This document shows positions 34,390 through 45,150 of a stretch of 45,150 nt of DNA, piece after piece. The DNA is from Suillus spraguei. Its lineage: Eukaryota > Basidiomycota > Agaricomycetes > Boletales > Suillaceae. The notes under the pieces are model-generated. The model did no database searches. It was not told the origin of the DNA and was given only the letters and a program-made list of their open reading frames with translations. The stretch lies in NCBI GenBank assembly GCA_016800925.1, contig JABCPU010000507.1:1-45150 (forward strand). Reading direction: 5' to 3'. A program made the position numbers and the translations under genes. How positions within the stretch are numbered: the first letter of the stretch is position 1; every line of letters begins with the position of its first letter.

Positions 34390-34708
34390 TAGTAACTGCC
34401 GTAAGTATACATAGCGCGAGGCGCTGCGGCACGAGGCAACATGTAATAAGGCTTGCCGTGGAATCAGTGATAATGAACAGGAAACAAACTACGCACCAGA
34501 TGGAGCTATGCGGACGCAGCAAGGACATGGAAGGACATCGGTTTGTGGAATGAGGTGCAGCAGTTGGTATGGTGTGTGGTAAGCGTGGGATGCCGCCGGT
34601 ACTGCTAAACGGGGTAAGACGGCCATGGACAAGTGTTATCTCCTGTAGACATGAGACGAGTGTCAAAATATGGGGTTTCAAGCCCAGCACCAATATGTTT
34701 GTTACAGC
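34390..34708 (-). repeat. Plavaka-II 3' fragment, inverted copy 2
   Basis: Partner of 33429-33741 in inverted orientation, and contiguous with the Plavaka-II transposase remnant to its right. Confidence 0.7.
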
Positions 34709-35945
34709 GTACAGATTGAATAATTCCATTGATTCCTGGTGGTTGAGAATGTATATGCACTGCTCTGTGAAATCATTCACTCACCAACTTGTTCGTGCAA
34801 AGAGATCTTTGCAGTGAGTGATGAGTAAGTGCTCTGTCATATCAGCTGAAAATTGCATCAAAGTGCCCAGTCTCTCAATCATGCCTCTGAAACTTTGCAG
34901 TAGCTCAAGCTTGGGGATGAAAAAATCTTCTTTTGCTCCCTTCTTCCCCTTCCTTGCCTCAGCTTCGATGATAGAGTCCTTCAGTGCATGAAAATCAGAA
35001 AGTGCCTGTACCATCAACTCTAGGGATTCAGGGGAATGAACTGGATTTTGGGTGTGGTAGATGAAATCTATGAGAGCACAGATTGCATGAATGAATCTGG
35101 GTGGAGCAGTGCCTGCAATTGAAGCAATGATGGTCTGTTGAATATCTCGATGTTCATGGCCAGTCATTTTGTTAATGTGAGTGATGCCTTTAGTAAAGTG
35201 TTGTGTCCCCACCCGTTTGTGCTGAGCAATGAAATGGGCATCAAGCTTGGTTTTTCCCACTACCTCCTTGATCCATTTGAGTGGATGATCTGCAAAAAAC
35301 TTATGGAGGGTATGTAGAACTTCGCCAGCAAGAAAGACAGATGGGCATGAGAATAACCAATCAAGGGAATATGGCATGTGGATGCCAGATAGATGGGCGG
35401 CTTTGGCTGCCTTCTGAAATTTGTTGAGATCCCAAGGGTCAATCTCTTTGGCGATATCGTGGATAAGCTGTAGTGTGTGCTTCCCAGTACGAGGAGGGTA
35501 GAGAACTTTGTCACCAAATTTGTCTTGTGTTGCCATAGTGATAGGAGATACATTTTTACTGACTGCAGCAATCATAGAGGCCTTGGGAAGGTCGCATACA
35601 TGGGCGATAAGTGGGGTAAAGACATACCGAATATGCTGGGAAGGATCAGACATGAAACAGCCATCTTTCGCTGCAACCTTCAGGTTGGTGCAGACAAGAT
35701 CAACACACTTATGCCATAGCCACACCTGAAGGATGCTCCGATAGTCAGGATGAATGCGAAACTTAGCAATGGGCATGTAGGCAATGCAGTGCCAAGCTCG
35801 TAGGGTAGCCTTGGAGTGAACCTCCAAATCAATGTTACTGATGTGATGAAGAGTGAGTGCATCTTGAGCCCTCCAGTGATCCGTGTCACAGAAGTTTTAT
35901 CAGATCCCAAGATGATAGGTACTTGCGTGGTGCCCACCAGAAGAT
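34640..35945 (-). pseudogene. second Plavaka-type transposase, broken
   Basis: The minus strand reads GTTQVPIILGSDKTSVTR, then (after a one-base frame change near 35845) SNIDLEVHSKATLRAWHCIAYMPIAKF. It continues through GIHMPYSLDWLFSCPSVFLAG, KLDAHFIAQHKRVGTQHFTKGITHINKMTGHEHRD as separate blocks and SADMTEHLLITHCKD, meets an in-frame TGA at 34781-34783, and goes on as NDFTEQCIYILNHQESMELF. This is the DKTxVTR subclass of Plavaka, distinct from the intact copy at 4.6-7.8 kb. Its 5' part is lost where the fold-back Tc1-like element begins (35957). Confidence 0.82.
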
Positions 35946-35956
35946 AGTCCTAGATA

Positions 35957-37535
35957 CAGTGGCTCAAAAAAGTGTCCGAATGTTTGTGGAAATTTGTGTA
36001 ATTGCTTCACTGTGAGTCAGGGTGTGGAAATATGACTAAGCCATAGTGAGGGGTCAGGAAGCCCTGCTTCCCAGCTCTATTGAAGTTCCCTATGGCGTGG
36101 AAATCCACTCACACCATGCGAATATATGGTTATTTTAATTTGATGACTCATTCAGACACTTTTTGACTTTCAGTTTGACCAACACAATCTCTATAATTCT
36201 GACACTTTGTGTGACCTCCTTTTGCTCTAATCACTTATGCCACTCTTCTAAACATATTATCTATCCATTTCTGATATTCCTCCTTAGCTATCTTGCTCCA
36301 CCCTACTGCAACTCTGTCCTATAGCTGAAATAGCCTCTGTGGTGAATTTTAATAGGCTGTATGCAATTTCTTGAGTAATTGCCAGAGATATTTAATAAAT
36401 TTGAGGTCTTGGGACTGCACTAGTCAGTATATAATACTAACATTGTGGCCTTCAAGTAATTGGTGCCCAACTTAGAGGTGTGCTTAGAGTCATTATCTCA
36501 TTGGAAGGAAGTGTCTTCTCTATTAATCCATGACTCCTACATGCTTCTTAGCAAACATCTATCTAAAATGGAAATGAGACACTCTGTATTTTTTATCCTC
36601 TCTATTTCATAGAAAATATTTGTCCTATGTGGCCTCATACCATCAAGTTTCATCCTCCAAACATAAGTCTTTGTTTAACTTCTTTTGTTTCCAGTAGATC
36701 TCCTGCCTTTTTTCACAAATTTTTCATGCTTCATGACCCCTTACTATGTATTTTGGTCTCATCTGACAAGATAACCAATTTTCAGTTATAACAGTCCAGT
36801 ACTGATGCTTTAAAGAAAAAGTTTATCTTGTCTTTATATGAGTTGGAGATAAAAGAGAGTTTCATTCTGCATTACAGCTTTAAGATTGGACACCTTGAGG
36901 GTATTACTGACTGTCTAAGCTGAGAGAGTAGTGGAGATGATGGAATCAATGATTTTGATAGACTTAGTAGCATTAATGACCTGCCCAGTTAGAATATAAT
37001 GAATAAGATATCTTTTGTCATATACAGTGAGCTTTCAAGTTAGCTATGAAATGGTTTTAAAATCACAATATTAGTGTCCTATAATGGCCATAATAGTACC
37101 AGGACCTCAAATCTATCAAATATCTCTGGCAATTACTCAAGAAATTGCATACAGCCTATTAAAATGCACCACAGAGGCTATTTCAGCTATAGGACAGAGT
37201 TGCAGTAGGGTGGAGCAAGATAGCTAAGGAGGAATATCAGAAATGGATAGATAATATGTTTAGAAGAGTGGCATAAGTGATTAGAGCAAAAGGAGGTCAC
37301 ACAAAGTGTCAGAATTATAGAGATTGTGTTGGTCAAACTGAAAGTCAAAAAAGTGTCCGAATGAGTCATCAAATTAAAATGACCATATATTCGCATGGTG
37401 TGAGTGGATTTCCACGCCATAGGGAACTTCAATAGAGCTGGGAAGCAGGGCTTCCTGACCCCTCACTATGGCTTAGTCATATTTCCACACCCTGACTCAC
37501 AGTGAAGCAATTACACAAATTTCCACAAACATTCA
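35957..37535 (-). mobile_element. fold-back Tc1-like element
   Basis: Two arms of about 430-450 bp (35957-36410 and 37103-37535) are near-perfect inverted copies around a 690-bp centre. The left end reads cagtggctcaaaaaagtgtc after TA, a typical Tc1 terminus. Each arm encodes the same transposase C-terminus (KIAKEEYQKWIDNMFRR, then VIRAKGGHTKC), on opposite strands. The centre's minus strand keeps a degenerate DDE block (DNDSKHTSKL). Stops are frequent. The right arm lacks the outer 20 bp of the terminus, being replaced by the LTR-like sequence starting at 37538. Confidence 0.78.
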
Positions 37536-37537
37536 GA

Positions 37538-37980
37538 TGTTACAGTCATACGTGCCCCTATTCATTTTCCTTTCTATTCTCAATATCACGTGATATGGAG
37601 CTTATTGCTCGAACACTTCCACTTCCATCAGACATCACATGACTATATGATTCAACTAGTACATTGTCGATATGTCATATCATGTGATGTCATGACTTCC
37701 CATGACTCCATTCTCGGACTCAGACGGTTTAGCATACGCGTATGCTAAACACGTGCTTTCGTCTCTTACTCATGCATTTCAACACATTTGTACAATACAT
37801 GCCTTCCTCATTAGGATACACACTTATATTCTCACGGTTACCTGGTCTGTGCGCACATATCTACCTATATAAGCACAGTGTACTTGTAGTAGATTCTGGA
37901 TAGCCTATTCTATAATCCGTCTACACCTCCAAACCCTGTGCGCGCTTCTTGACGTGGCTTTATCCACAAGAGAATGAACA
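37538..37980 (+). repeat. LTR-like / promoter segment rich in palindromes
   Basis: It starts tgttacagtc right at the broken end of the fold-back element, has a TATA box (tatataag, 37866-37873), and could end in tgaaca at 37980, giving a solo-LTR-sized piece. I found no matching target duplication. Perfect palindromes lie at 37583-37596 (atatcacgtgatat) and 37727-37750. It lies directly before an open spliced frame starting at 37974, so it may act as that gene's promoter. Confidence 0.35.
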
Positions 37981-38673
37981 GCAAGTTTATCCCATACCCC
38001 CCCTCTCCAGCTTCACTTGAGGTTCGTTATGCAGCTCATGTCACAGGGCGGGAATGCAAACCATACACATCATTTGACTCACTTGTAAAGATATAGTATG
38101 TTTATTTTATTTTATTGTAAATACTAAATTATTGCAAAGCATGCCGGAATCTTAGAAAATGGCCTTATGCATATGCATCCTGCAACCTTATACAAAGGGT
38201 ATCAAGCAAAGCTTGCTGCTTGTGAGACTGCATGCCAGTGTATGTTGGTTACCACATGGGAAATTGAGGAAGCTGAGCGTTTCCTTGAATTCCTTGATGC
38301 TCTTCATGTTGACAATAAAGAGCGCTTTGGATTCGCTCAAGAGGACCTGAATATGTTTAGGAAGCTGTTTTCTGAGTGTGACCATTCAGATGTCAATGAT
38401 GACAGAGATTACCTCCAAGCTGTTTATGAGGATGAATTGGAGGTACTTTGCATTGTCTCACTACAAGCTGAGCAGTTCTCGAAGATCTTAGGTGCACATG
38501 TCAGGAAGGATTTCCTGCAACCTGGAACCAGAGGATCGGGATCTCCATCACCTGAGCCTATGGTTTTGGTTAAAGATGGTCTGGTACCCTCAGATCAGGA
38601 AGACAACCTACAAGTTTTGGTCAATTTGGCAGTACAGGCCACACACTTTTCCAGTGCGCCGATATTTGTATGA
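37974..38673 (+). CDS. unrecognised protein, two exons
   Basis: Exons 37974-38084 and 38140-38673 join in frame through a 55-bp GT-AG intron to 214 residues. The product begins MNSKFIPYPPSPASLEVRYA and continues GILENGLMHMHPATLYKGYQ, WEIEEAERFLEFLDALHVDN and QAVYEDELEVLCIVSLQAEQ. It is mostly helical and acidic, with no motif I can name. Further small exons may follow: a VRRYLYELSAPNR segment before a gtatgc donor near 38696, and a cag-bounded segment 38876-39020. The setting among transposon debris suggests an element-derived gene. Alternatives are a host gene fragment or a gag-like frame of the adjacent LTR-like sequence. Confidence 0.4.
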
Positions 38674-39066
38674 GCTCAGCGCTCCTAATCGAGGTATGCC
38701 TACACATGTCCAGTGATTGTGCACCCAACTAATCAATTGATAAGAATGCATTGTAACATGCATGCCACTGTTTATCACATTTATCATGACTCTTTTCTCA
38801 TTTGTATTATTTTCACATCCGCAGCTGTTCTTTTTACATCGTGCCCCTTCATCTTAACCCTTATCCTTTTTGCAGCCCCAGGTCACAAGATGTGTAGTTT
38901 ATTTGGGTGTTGTTTGTGTACAGTCGCTTCTTGTAGAATTCAAATTGGACTGCTCTGTGCGCCCATGCATCCTCAACTTCTGTTCTATGGCCAAGAGACG
39001 AACACCATCATGCAAAGGTAAGACTAACTTTGTGAAACCTGCATGTGGATTAGGCCTCAACCCTTC
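38674..39066. other. possible extra exons, otherwise unassigned
   Basis: 38876-39020 is flanked by a tgcag acceptor and a gtaag donor and is open (QVTRCVVYLGVVCVQSLLVE), so it may be a further exon of the gene before it. Nothing else is recognised. Confidence 0.3.
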
Positions 39067-39885
39067 TGTCATATACCATACTTCTAATCTCAGATCCGAT
39101 CATATCCGTCCAGATCCGATCGTTTCCATATCCGTCCGGTCCACAGATCCTGTCCGGACCACCCTCCCGAATGTACTCACTTCTCGCACCTTAACTCCCT
39201 GGTGAACATCTGCGTCTATCTCCTTTCGTCATTTCTCCTACTACCGGTACTCCGGCTGTTTATATTTCCGTCCTGTGTTACTGATCCGTTTCCTGTGTTC
39301 ATTTCCGATTCATGCTTACTGATCCGCTGTGCAATAACTAATAGACTTCCGTTACACTTCGTACATAGCCCTCGGTCCCAGACTTGCTAATTATCCGTCT
39401 TAGAAACTTACTGTATATAAACCACTTGTAGATCTCCGTAGAACCTTAGTTCGAATATCATCTTAGATTCTACTCATTCTGCCTCCTCCGGACTTAAGCC
39501 ACTCTCCGCTTTAAGTCACCTTCCGAGACTTAGGATTGACTCCTATAGTCTATACCTCCGACTCTATCTTCGGATAGTCCATCTCTGTTAGTTTCTAGTT
39601 AGGAACTCGTTCCAAAACTAGCCTTAATCTCTGTCCTCTCCTTACGTTCCGAGTTACCTTCGGACGTGTTATATCCGACACCTTCGGACACCCGGATCCG
39701 TCACGCAACCCCTTCCGGGTCTTCGGACGAATAACTCCTCCCTGAAATAAGGGGCATTACTCGAGAAAGGGGCACAGTGTACGAACTGAGGCCAAAGCCC
39801 TTCGGATCTCTCTACCCTTGAGTACAGTCTTAACAGTATATTCGAACTCAAACCTTTCCGAGTAACTTAGCAACCATCCCATATC
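39067..39885 (+). repeat. 5' LTR and leader of the gypsy element (limits uncertain)
   Basis: A TATA box (tatataaa, 39414-39421) lies about 470 bp before the gag ATG. A possible LTR runs from tgtcatatac (39067) to atccgaca (about 39681), but no clear primer-binding site follows and no second LTR is available to confirm this. Confidence 0.45.
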
Positions 39886-41178
39886 ATGCCTCCCCGTAAA
39901 GCTCAAAACACACTCCGAGGAGCCGGACTTGGTCCGATCCAACGAGATCCCACACCCATCGTCCAAACATTTACCAGTTTCTCTCAACGCCGCGCAAGCA
40001 TGAGCGACATAGGTCAGAGTATCTCCGCCCGTCAAGTCAGACCGGATCCGATAACACCAACTCGGAACCCGGATAACCCAGACCCCAATTCGCGCCCGAC
40101 CATTCGCTTTGATGATGAGCTGCGCAGTAATCTACCAGATGATGAAGTTGATGATCCGGACAACGAGGACCTGGATGACGAAGAAGATAAAATTCACCTA
40201 AACCCTCAGGACCGGGTCCTAGCCCAACTATCCGTAGCCATTAACCACCTCGCTCGCAGTAGCCGTCGCACCCCCACCTCGGATGATAGCAAAGTCAAAG
40301 TCCGTGAGCCAGATACCTTCGATGGGTCCGAACCTCGCAAGCTCCGGGCATTCTTCGTCCAATGTGAGCTCAACTTCCAGAGCAAACCTAGCGCTTTCCG
40401 TTCCGGACGCGCTAAAGTAAATTTCGCCCAATCCTACCTTAAGGGTATGGCTCTCGAGTGGTTTGAGCCAGACCTCCTTTCGGACGGATATAGCAACCGT
40501 CCGGACTGGATGGATGACTACTCCGAGTTCATGCTCGAGCTCCAAACCAATTTCGGACCACACGATCCCTCTGGAGACGCAGAGATGCAGTTAGAACAAC
40601 TCCACATGCGTGACGGACAACGCATCAACAAGTACGTTGTAGAATTCCAGCGACTTGCCTCCCAAGTACGCGAATGGGGAGACGGAGCCCTACGACGCCA
40701 ATTCTACAATGGACTTCCGGCCCGAATCAAAGATGAGATTAGTCGCATGGGTAAGCCCACTACCCTTTCGGAGTTCAAGACTCTCGCCCAGACCATCGAT
40801 GCCCGTTACTGGGAACGGAGGGGCGAAGTCACCCGAGAGAGTAGAACCACCTCTTCCAATCCTCCCAGGCAGTCAACATCCGACCGGACGAACTCCGAAT
40901 CATCCGGATCCGATACGCCCAAATTCAATAAACCCACATACTCCACAGCATCCTCTACCCCGAAAGTTTGGGATCTTCCTAGTGTTGTTGGTACAGACGG
41001 AAAGCTAACCACCCAGGAGCGTCAGAGACGTTTTGACAAAAAGCTCTGTATGTTCTGCGGCGGACCTGGTCACACTGCCCGGGAATGCACCAAATCCACT
41101 TCGCGCGCTGCCAAAGGCCGCGCCGCTGTGCTCACTCCGGAAACGGAACCGGAAGCCTCGGATAAGGCAAAAAATTAG
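39886..41178 (+). CDS. Ty3/gypsy Gag
   Basis: One intact frame of 430 residues. A basic head and an acidic stretch (about 80-110, [19 protein letters not shown]) are followed by a retrotransposon-gag domain at about 140-290 ([76 protein letters not shown]). A CCHC zinc knuckle, [16 protein letters not shown], lies near residue 385-400. Gag forms the particle shell and binds the RNA. The ORF ends AAA AAT TAG inside a -1 frameshift site that leads into pol. Confidence 0.93.
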   Translation: MPPRKAQNTLRGAGLGPIQRDPTPIVQTFTSFSQRRASMSDIGQSISARQVRPDPITPTRNPDNPDPNSRPTIRFDDELRSNLPDDEVDDPDNEDLDDEEDKIHLNPQDRVLAQLSVAINHLARSSRRTPTSDDSKVKVREPDTFDGSEPRKLRAFFVQCELNFQSKPSAFRSGRAKVNFAQSYLKGMALEWFEPDLLSDGYSNRPDWMDDYSEFMLELQTNFGPHDPSGDAEMQLEQLHMRDGQRINKYVVEFQRLASQVREWGDGALRRQFYNGLPARIKDEISRMGKPTTLSEFKTLAQTIDARYWERRGEVTRESRTTSSNPPRQSTSDRTNSESSGSDTPKFNKPTYSTASSTPKVWDLPSVVGTDGKLTTQERQRRFDKKLCMFCGGPGHTARECTKSTSRAAKGRAAVLTPETEPEASDKAKN

Positions 41179-41217
41179 TCCGCGACCCTCCTGACTCCGT
41201 ACGGGATGAGGGTCGCG
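41169..41217 (+). promoter_or_regulatory. programmed -1 ribosomal frameshift signal, gag-pol
   Basis: The slippery heptamer A AAA AAT lies at 41169-41175 in the gag frame, directly before the TAG stop. After a 5-nt spacer comes a perfect 10-bp stem (cgcgaccctc 41181-41190; gagggtcgcg 41208-41217) with a 17-nt loop. Slipping back one base continues in the pol frame as [14 protein letters not shown] and on to the protease. Confidence 0.82.
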
Positions 41218-44200
41218 TTGGCCCAACCCGTGCAATGGAACTACGACTCAACGCTGTAACTCTTCCTGATCCGAACTCTCTGTGTCCATATGTCTCTCTT
41301 CCATCTTTCTCCAATATATCTGACTTTCCGGCCCTCATAGACTGTGGTTCCTCCCACTGCTTCATAGACACTGATTTCGTCCGAGAACATAAAATTCCTA
41401 CCTATCAGATTCCTCCGCTTCCACTCCGTTTATTTGATGGTACATGCAATAACAATATTGTCGAAGCCATAAACTTATCCGTCCGATTCTCCTCCGGTGT
41501 AATCACTTCCGACACGTTCTACGTCACCCCTTTGGATTCCTCATGTTATATCGTTCTCGGATATAGCTGGCTCACCCGACACAATCCGTTGATTGACTGG
41601 GTATTGGGCAGCATCGAGTTCCGAACTACTGAACAAGGAGTGCCATTAACCCCATCCGCATCATCGCTGCCTCCGGACACACCGACCATGGCAGGAAAAT
41701 CCAATCCGACACCTCTGTTACCTTCGGGTATTCCACCCAAGGAAAATTCCTCCCCTCCAAAATCTCCGTCGCATCAGAGCATCCCATCTGTGGCGGAGGC
41801 TCCGCCTCTGACCAAATCCGAACCCTCCGCTGGTACCCCAGTCCCTAACATATCGTTGATAAATGCAGTGGCCTTTTGCCGTGCCTGCAAGTTAGAAGGA
41901 TCCACTCAGTTCAGCATCTACCTCCGTCCCTCCGAAGTAAACCTTCGATCCGCATCCGTATCATCCGATCCTCCAGACCTCTCCAGAATCCCTTCCGACT
42001 ACCACGAATTTGCGGATGTCTTCGACAAAGGCAAAGCCGGACAACTTCCCCCACATCGACCCTACGACCTCAAGATTGAGTTGGAAGAAGGGGCTAGTCC
42101 GCCTCTCGGAACCATATACTCTCTTTCTCCGGTAGAGCTTGAGGCCCTTCGGAAGTTCCTTGACGAAAACATCTCGTCCGGACTTCTCCGCTCCTCATCT
42201 TCTCCCCACGGAGCCCCCGTCCTATTTGTCAAAAAGAAGGATGGATCCCTCCGCCTTTGTGTGGATTTCCGCGGCCTTAACCACATCACCAAGAAAGACC
42301 GATATCCGTTACCCCTCATTGCCGACCTTCTTGACTCCCCGAGCCGCGCTAAGGTATATACCAAAATTGATCTCCGATCTGCATATCACCTTGTCCGGAT
42401 AACAGAAGGAGACAAGTGGAAGACTTCCTTCCGTACGCGCTATGGCTCTATGAATGGTTGGTGATGCCGGAAGGCCTCACGAATGCTCCGGCAGCTTTCC
42501 AGCGCTTTGTCAATAGCGTGTTTGCCGATATGCTGGACGTATGTGTTGTTGTATATCTGGATGACATCCTTATCTATTCCCAAGACCTTGCAAGTCATAA
42601 GGAACATGTCCGAGAAGTTTTACGACGTCTCCGTAAACACCGACTATATGCCAAACCCGAGAAATGCGAATTCCACTCCTCCTCCGTCGAGTATCTTGGT
42701 TACCTCCTATCTCCGGATGGCTTGACGATGTCGTCCGAGAAAATCCAGTCCATCATAGACTGGCCAGAGCCTTGGAAAGTCAAGGACATCCAATCTTTCC
42801 TCGGATTCGCTAATTTCTATCGTCGCTTCATCTTCAACTACTCGGATATCGTGGTTCCCTTACTCGACTCACTCGCAAGGGCGTCACTTGGGAATTTTCC
42901 GAGGAATGCCGGAAGTCATTTAACGCACTCAAGAAAGCCTTCACGTCCGCTCCGGTGCTTACGCATTGGATTCCGAATGTTCCTATAGTTGTGGAAACTG
43001 ATGCCTCGGATTATGCTATCGCTGGAATACTATCCATTGTGTGCCCAGACTCGGAACTTCGTCCGGTGGCTTTTTACTCCCGGACACTGTCCGGTGCAGA
43101 ACTCAACTATGACGTCCATGATAAGGAACTACTAGTCATCTATGCTGCGTTCCGAACCTGGCGTCATTACCTAGAAGGCTCGTCCGAGCCTATAGATGTT
43201 GTCACGGACCACAAGAACCTTGAGTATTTCTCTACCACCAAACTGCTATCCCGTCGTCAGGCCCGCTGGTCCGAGTTCCTTCATCAGTTCAACCTCGTTA
43301 TCCGTTACCGTCCTGGAAGACTCGGAGTCAAGCCAGATTCCCTCACTAGACGATGGGACGTCTACCCTAAAGAGGGGGATAAGGACTACGCTCAGATTAA
43401 CCCTCACAACCTCCGCCCAATATTTGCTTCGGAACAATTAGCTTCGTCCCTACGAGCTTCCATTTTAGCAACTCCGGTCCTAAGAGCAGCTGTTCTTATG
43501 GACACCGAACACCTCCGGAAAGACATTCTGATAGCACTCCCTAATGACCCCATTGCACAAACACATTTTCCGGTTCCCTCAGATCCGAGATGGGCAATAG
43601 ACGATGGTGGATTCCTTTGTTGTGACAACCGCATCTACGTTCCGGATACCAATGATCTACGACTTCGCATCCTCCGGAATTGCCATGACCACCCCTATCC
43701 GGACATTTCGGACAGAATTGCACTCTCGAGCTCATCCGACGCAACTATACTGGCCCGGAGTACGGGCCTTTGTCAAAGAGTATGTCAGATCCTGCACATC
43801 CTGCGCCCGAGCCAAAGTTCCGAGACCATAAGCCCTACGGTTTACTCAAGCAACTTCCCGTCCCAGAACAACCATGGAATTCCATCTCTATGGATTTCAT
43901 TGAACAACTTCCGGACTCATCCGGCTTTACAGCCATTCTCGTCATCATAGATCGTTTATCCAAGCAAGCCATATTCGTCCCGACCCACGACACCATCACT
44001 TCTCCTGATCTCGCCCGCCTATTTCTCCTCCATGTCTTCTCTAAGAATGGAGTCCCGTCCCATGTAACCTCGGATCGAGGAACAGAGTTCGTATCCCACT
44101 TCTTCCGTTCCCTAGGAAAGGCATTGGACATCGTCCTACATTTCACATCCGGATATCATCCCGAAGGGGACAGACAAACAGAACGTGCCAACCAAACGCT

Positions 44201-45026
44201 GGAACAGTACCTCCGGATCTACTGCAACTATCAGCAGGACAACTGGTCCGAGCTACTGCCCCTCGCAGAGTTTGCATACAATAACGCTCCGAGTGCCACT
44301 ACCGGAGTTTCACCCTTCTTCGCCAATAAAGGTTATCATCCGAACATTTCCATCCATCCGGAACGCGACCTATCCTCCATCCGTGCCCAGGAATATGCCC
44401 TAGACCTTAACAAACTTCACCAGTTCCTCCGAGATGAGATGTCCGAAGCTCAGAGACGCTATCAAGGACCCGCGGACGCTAAAAGACAGCCTGCTCCAGA
44501 CTTCCGGATTGGAGAACAAGTCTTCGTCAAAGCCAAGTACTTCCGCTCCACCCGTCCGTCGAAGAAACTTTCGGAAAAGAATTTGGGACCATTCGAAATT
44601 ATATCCTGCCCGGGTACTCATTCTTTTGCCATCCGACTTCCGGATTCTATGCGTTCCGTACATCCCATTTTCCATGTCTCGCAGTTAGAGCCAGCAGTTC
44701 CGAACACCATTCCCAATCGCATCCAGCCTCCTCCGCCACCAGTCGAAGTCGACGGAGAACCAGAAGTACGAGATATCCGAAATCCTGGACTCTAAACTGG
44801 ACCGTCGTAGGCACACTGTCAACTTCTATACCTCGTCCGTTGGTCCGGATACAAGGGAACGGACGAAGAAACTTCCTGGCTGCTGGGCACAGAACTCGGA
44901 AATGCATCAGATCTCGTAGCGGATTTCGCTCAGCATATCCGGACAAGCCTGGTCCCATTGCTTGAAAAGTACATAACGAAATATAAGTACAGTGAGGGCA
45001 GTAGCGGAAATCCGGATCTGGACTAA
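41178..45026 (+). pseudogene. Ty3/gypsy Pol (PR-RT-RNase H-IN-chromodomain), several frame breaks
   Basis: The pol frame enters from gag. Protease motif [13 protein letters not shown] at about 41335-41375; RT blocks [20 protein letters not shown] and YLDDILIYS (42558-42584); RNase H VVETDASDYAIAGILS and VTDHKNLEYF. The integrase core starts at MDFIEQLPDS and has SDRGTEFVSHF and the catalytic Glu in GYHPEGDRQTERANQTLEQY. A chromodomain lies at 44770-44950 (ISEILDSKLDRRR, then LYLVRWSGYKGTDEETSWLL), with a stop at 45024-45026. Frame changes occur near 42450, 42862, 43695, 43745, 43825, 44768 and 44822. The first four are one-base losses; otherwise codons look intact. The last two compensate each other. 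Confidence 0.88.
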
Positions 45027-45150
45027 GCACCAGTCTCCATTTCACCTCCGGCACCCCCAGTCTCCTCCCCAGTCCATCCGCCATCTCTTCCCCAGTTCCA
45101 TCCGCCATCTCCCTCCATTCTCATCCGCCACCTCTTCCCCAATCTCCTCA
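45027..45150 (+). repeat. pyrimidine-rich imperfect repeat at window end
   Basis: Units like tccgccatctcttccccag recur about three times in 45060-45150. It lies beyond the chromodomain stop and may belong to the element's 3' region. The window ends inside it. Confidence 0.5.

Larger units (their letters stand above)
39067..45150 (+). mobile_element. Ty3/gypsy chromovirus retrotransposon, 3' end beyond window
   Basis: Order: leader or 5' LTR, gag, protease, reverse transcriptase, RNase H, integrase, chromodomain. This is the Ty3/gypsy order with the chromovirus hallmark at the end. No 3' LTR is seen before the window edge. The whole element is strikingly rich in TCCGGA and CCGGA strings. Confidence 0.9.

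Overview
The window reads as nuclear DNA of a basidiomycete fungus, most likely an Agaricomycete and perhaps a member of the Boletales. The reasons are dense 45-60 bp GT-AG introns, Plavaka-type transposases, a DUF6532-like protein, F-box expansions, and WD40-TPR-HET genes. The taxon is an inference; no rRNA, tRNA or CRISPR array was seen.

Layout. 1-705 is the 3' end of a Ty1/copia retrotransposon (RNase H end, polypurine tract, 273-bp LTR). It abuts a broken 3' fragment of a RAD1/XPF-like nuclease gene (706-1092). 1426-2475 (-) is an F-box gene. 3931-12240 is a second F-box gene split in two by a 6,480-bp DNA transposon (4467-10946). That element has 18-bp perfect terminal inverted repeats, a TT target duplication, and two divergent, apparently intact, spliced genes: a Plavaka transposase (-) and a DUF6532-like protein (+). 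14404-16101 is a third F-box gene, 17405-18244 a Ser/Pro-rich conserved-type hypothetical protein, and 19078-21086 a complete cytochrome P450 with 11 exons.

21031-30212 is a segmental tandem duplication that starts in the last P450 exon. It carries two minus-strand copies of an NLR-like WD40/(TPR)/HET gene. Copy A is open throughout but has lost its TPR exons, giving a WD40-HET fusion. Copy B keeps the TPR exons, but its HET part carries a tight cluster of single-base deletions.

30213-39066 is repeat-rich: strong hairpins, a 7-bp minisatellite with higher-order structure, a 1,247-bp Tc1/mariner-like element with a broken transposase, inverted fragments of a second Plavaka lineage, a fold-back Tc1-like element, and an LTR-like segment rich in perfect palindromes. 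39067-45150 is a Ty3/gypsy chromovirus (gag, protease, RT, RNase H, integrase, chromodomain). Its gag-pol junction has a textbook -1 frameshift signal, and its pol frame is broken by several single-base indels.

The genes do not form one pathway. The window shows transposons landing in host genes (RAD1, F-box) and rapid turnover of F-box, HET and P450 families. The observation most likely to be new is the two-gene architecture of the intact Plavaka element, which suggests that the DUF6532-like protein is a transposon accessory protein.
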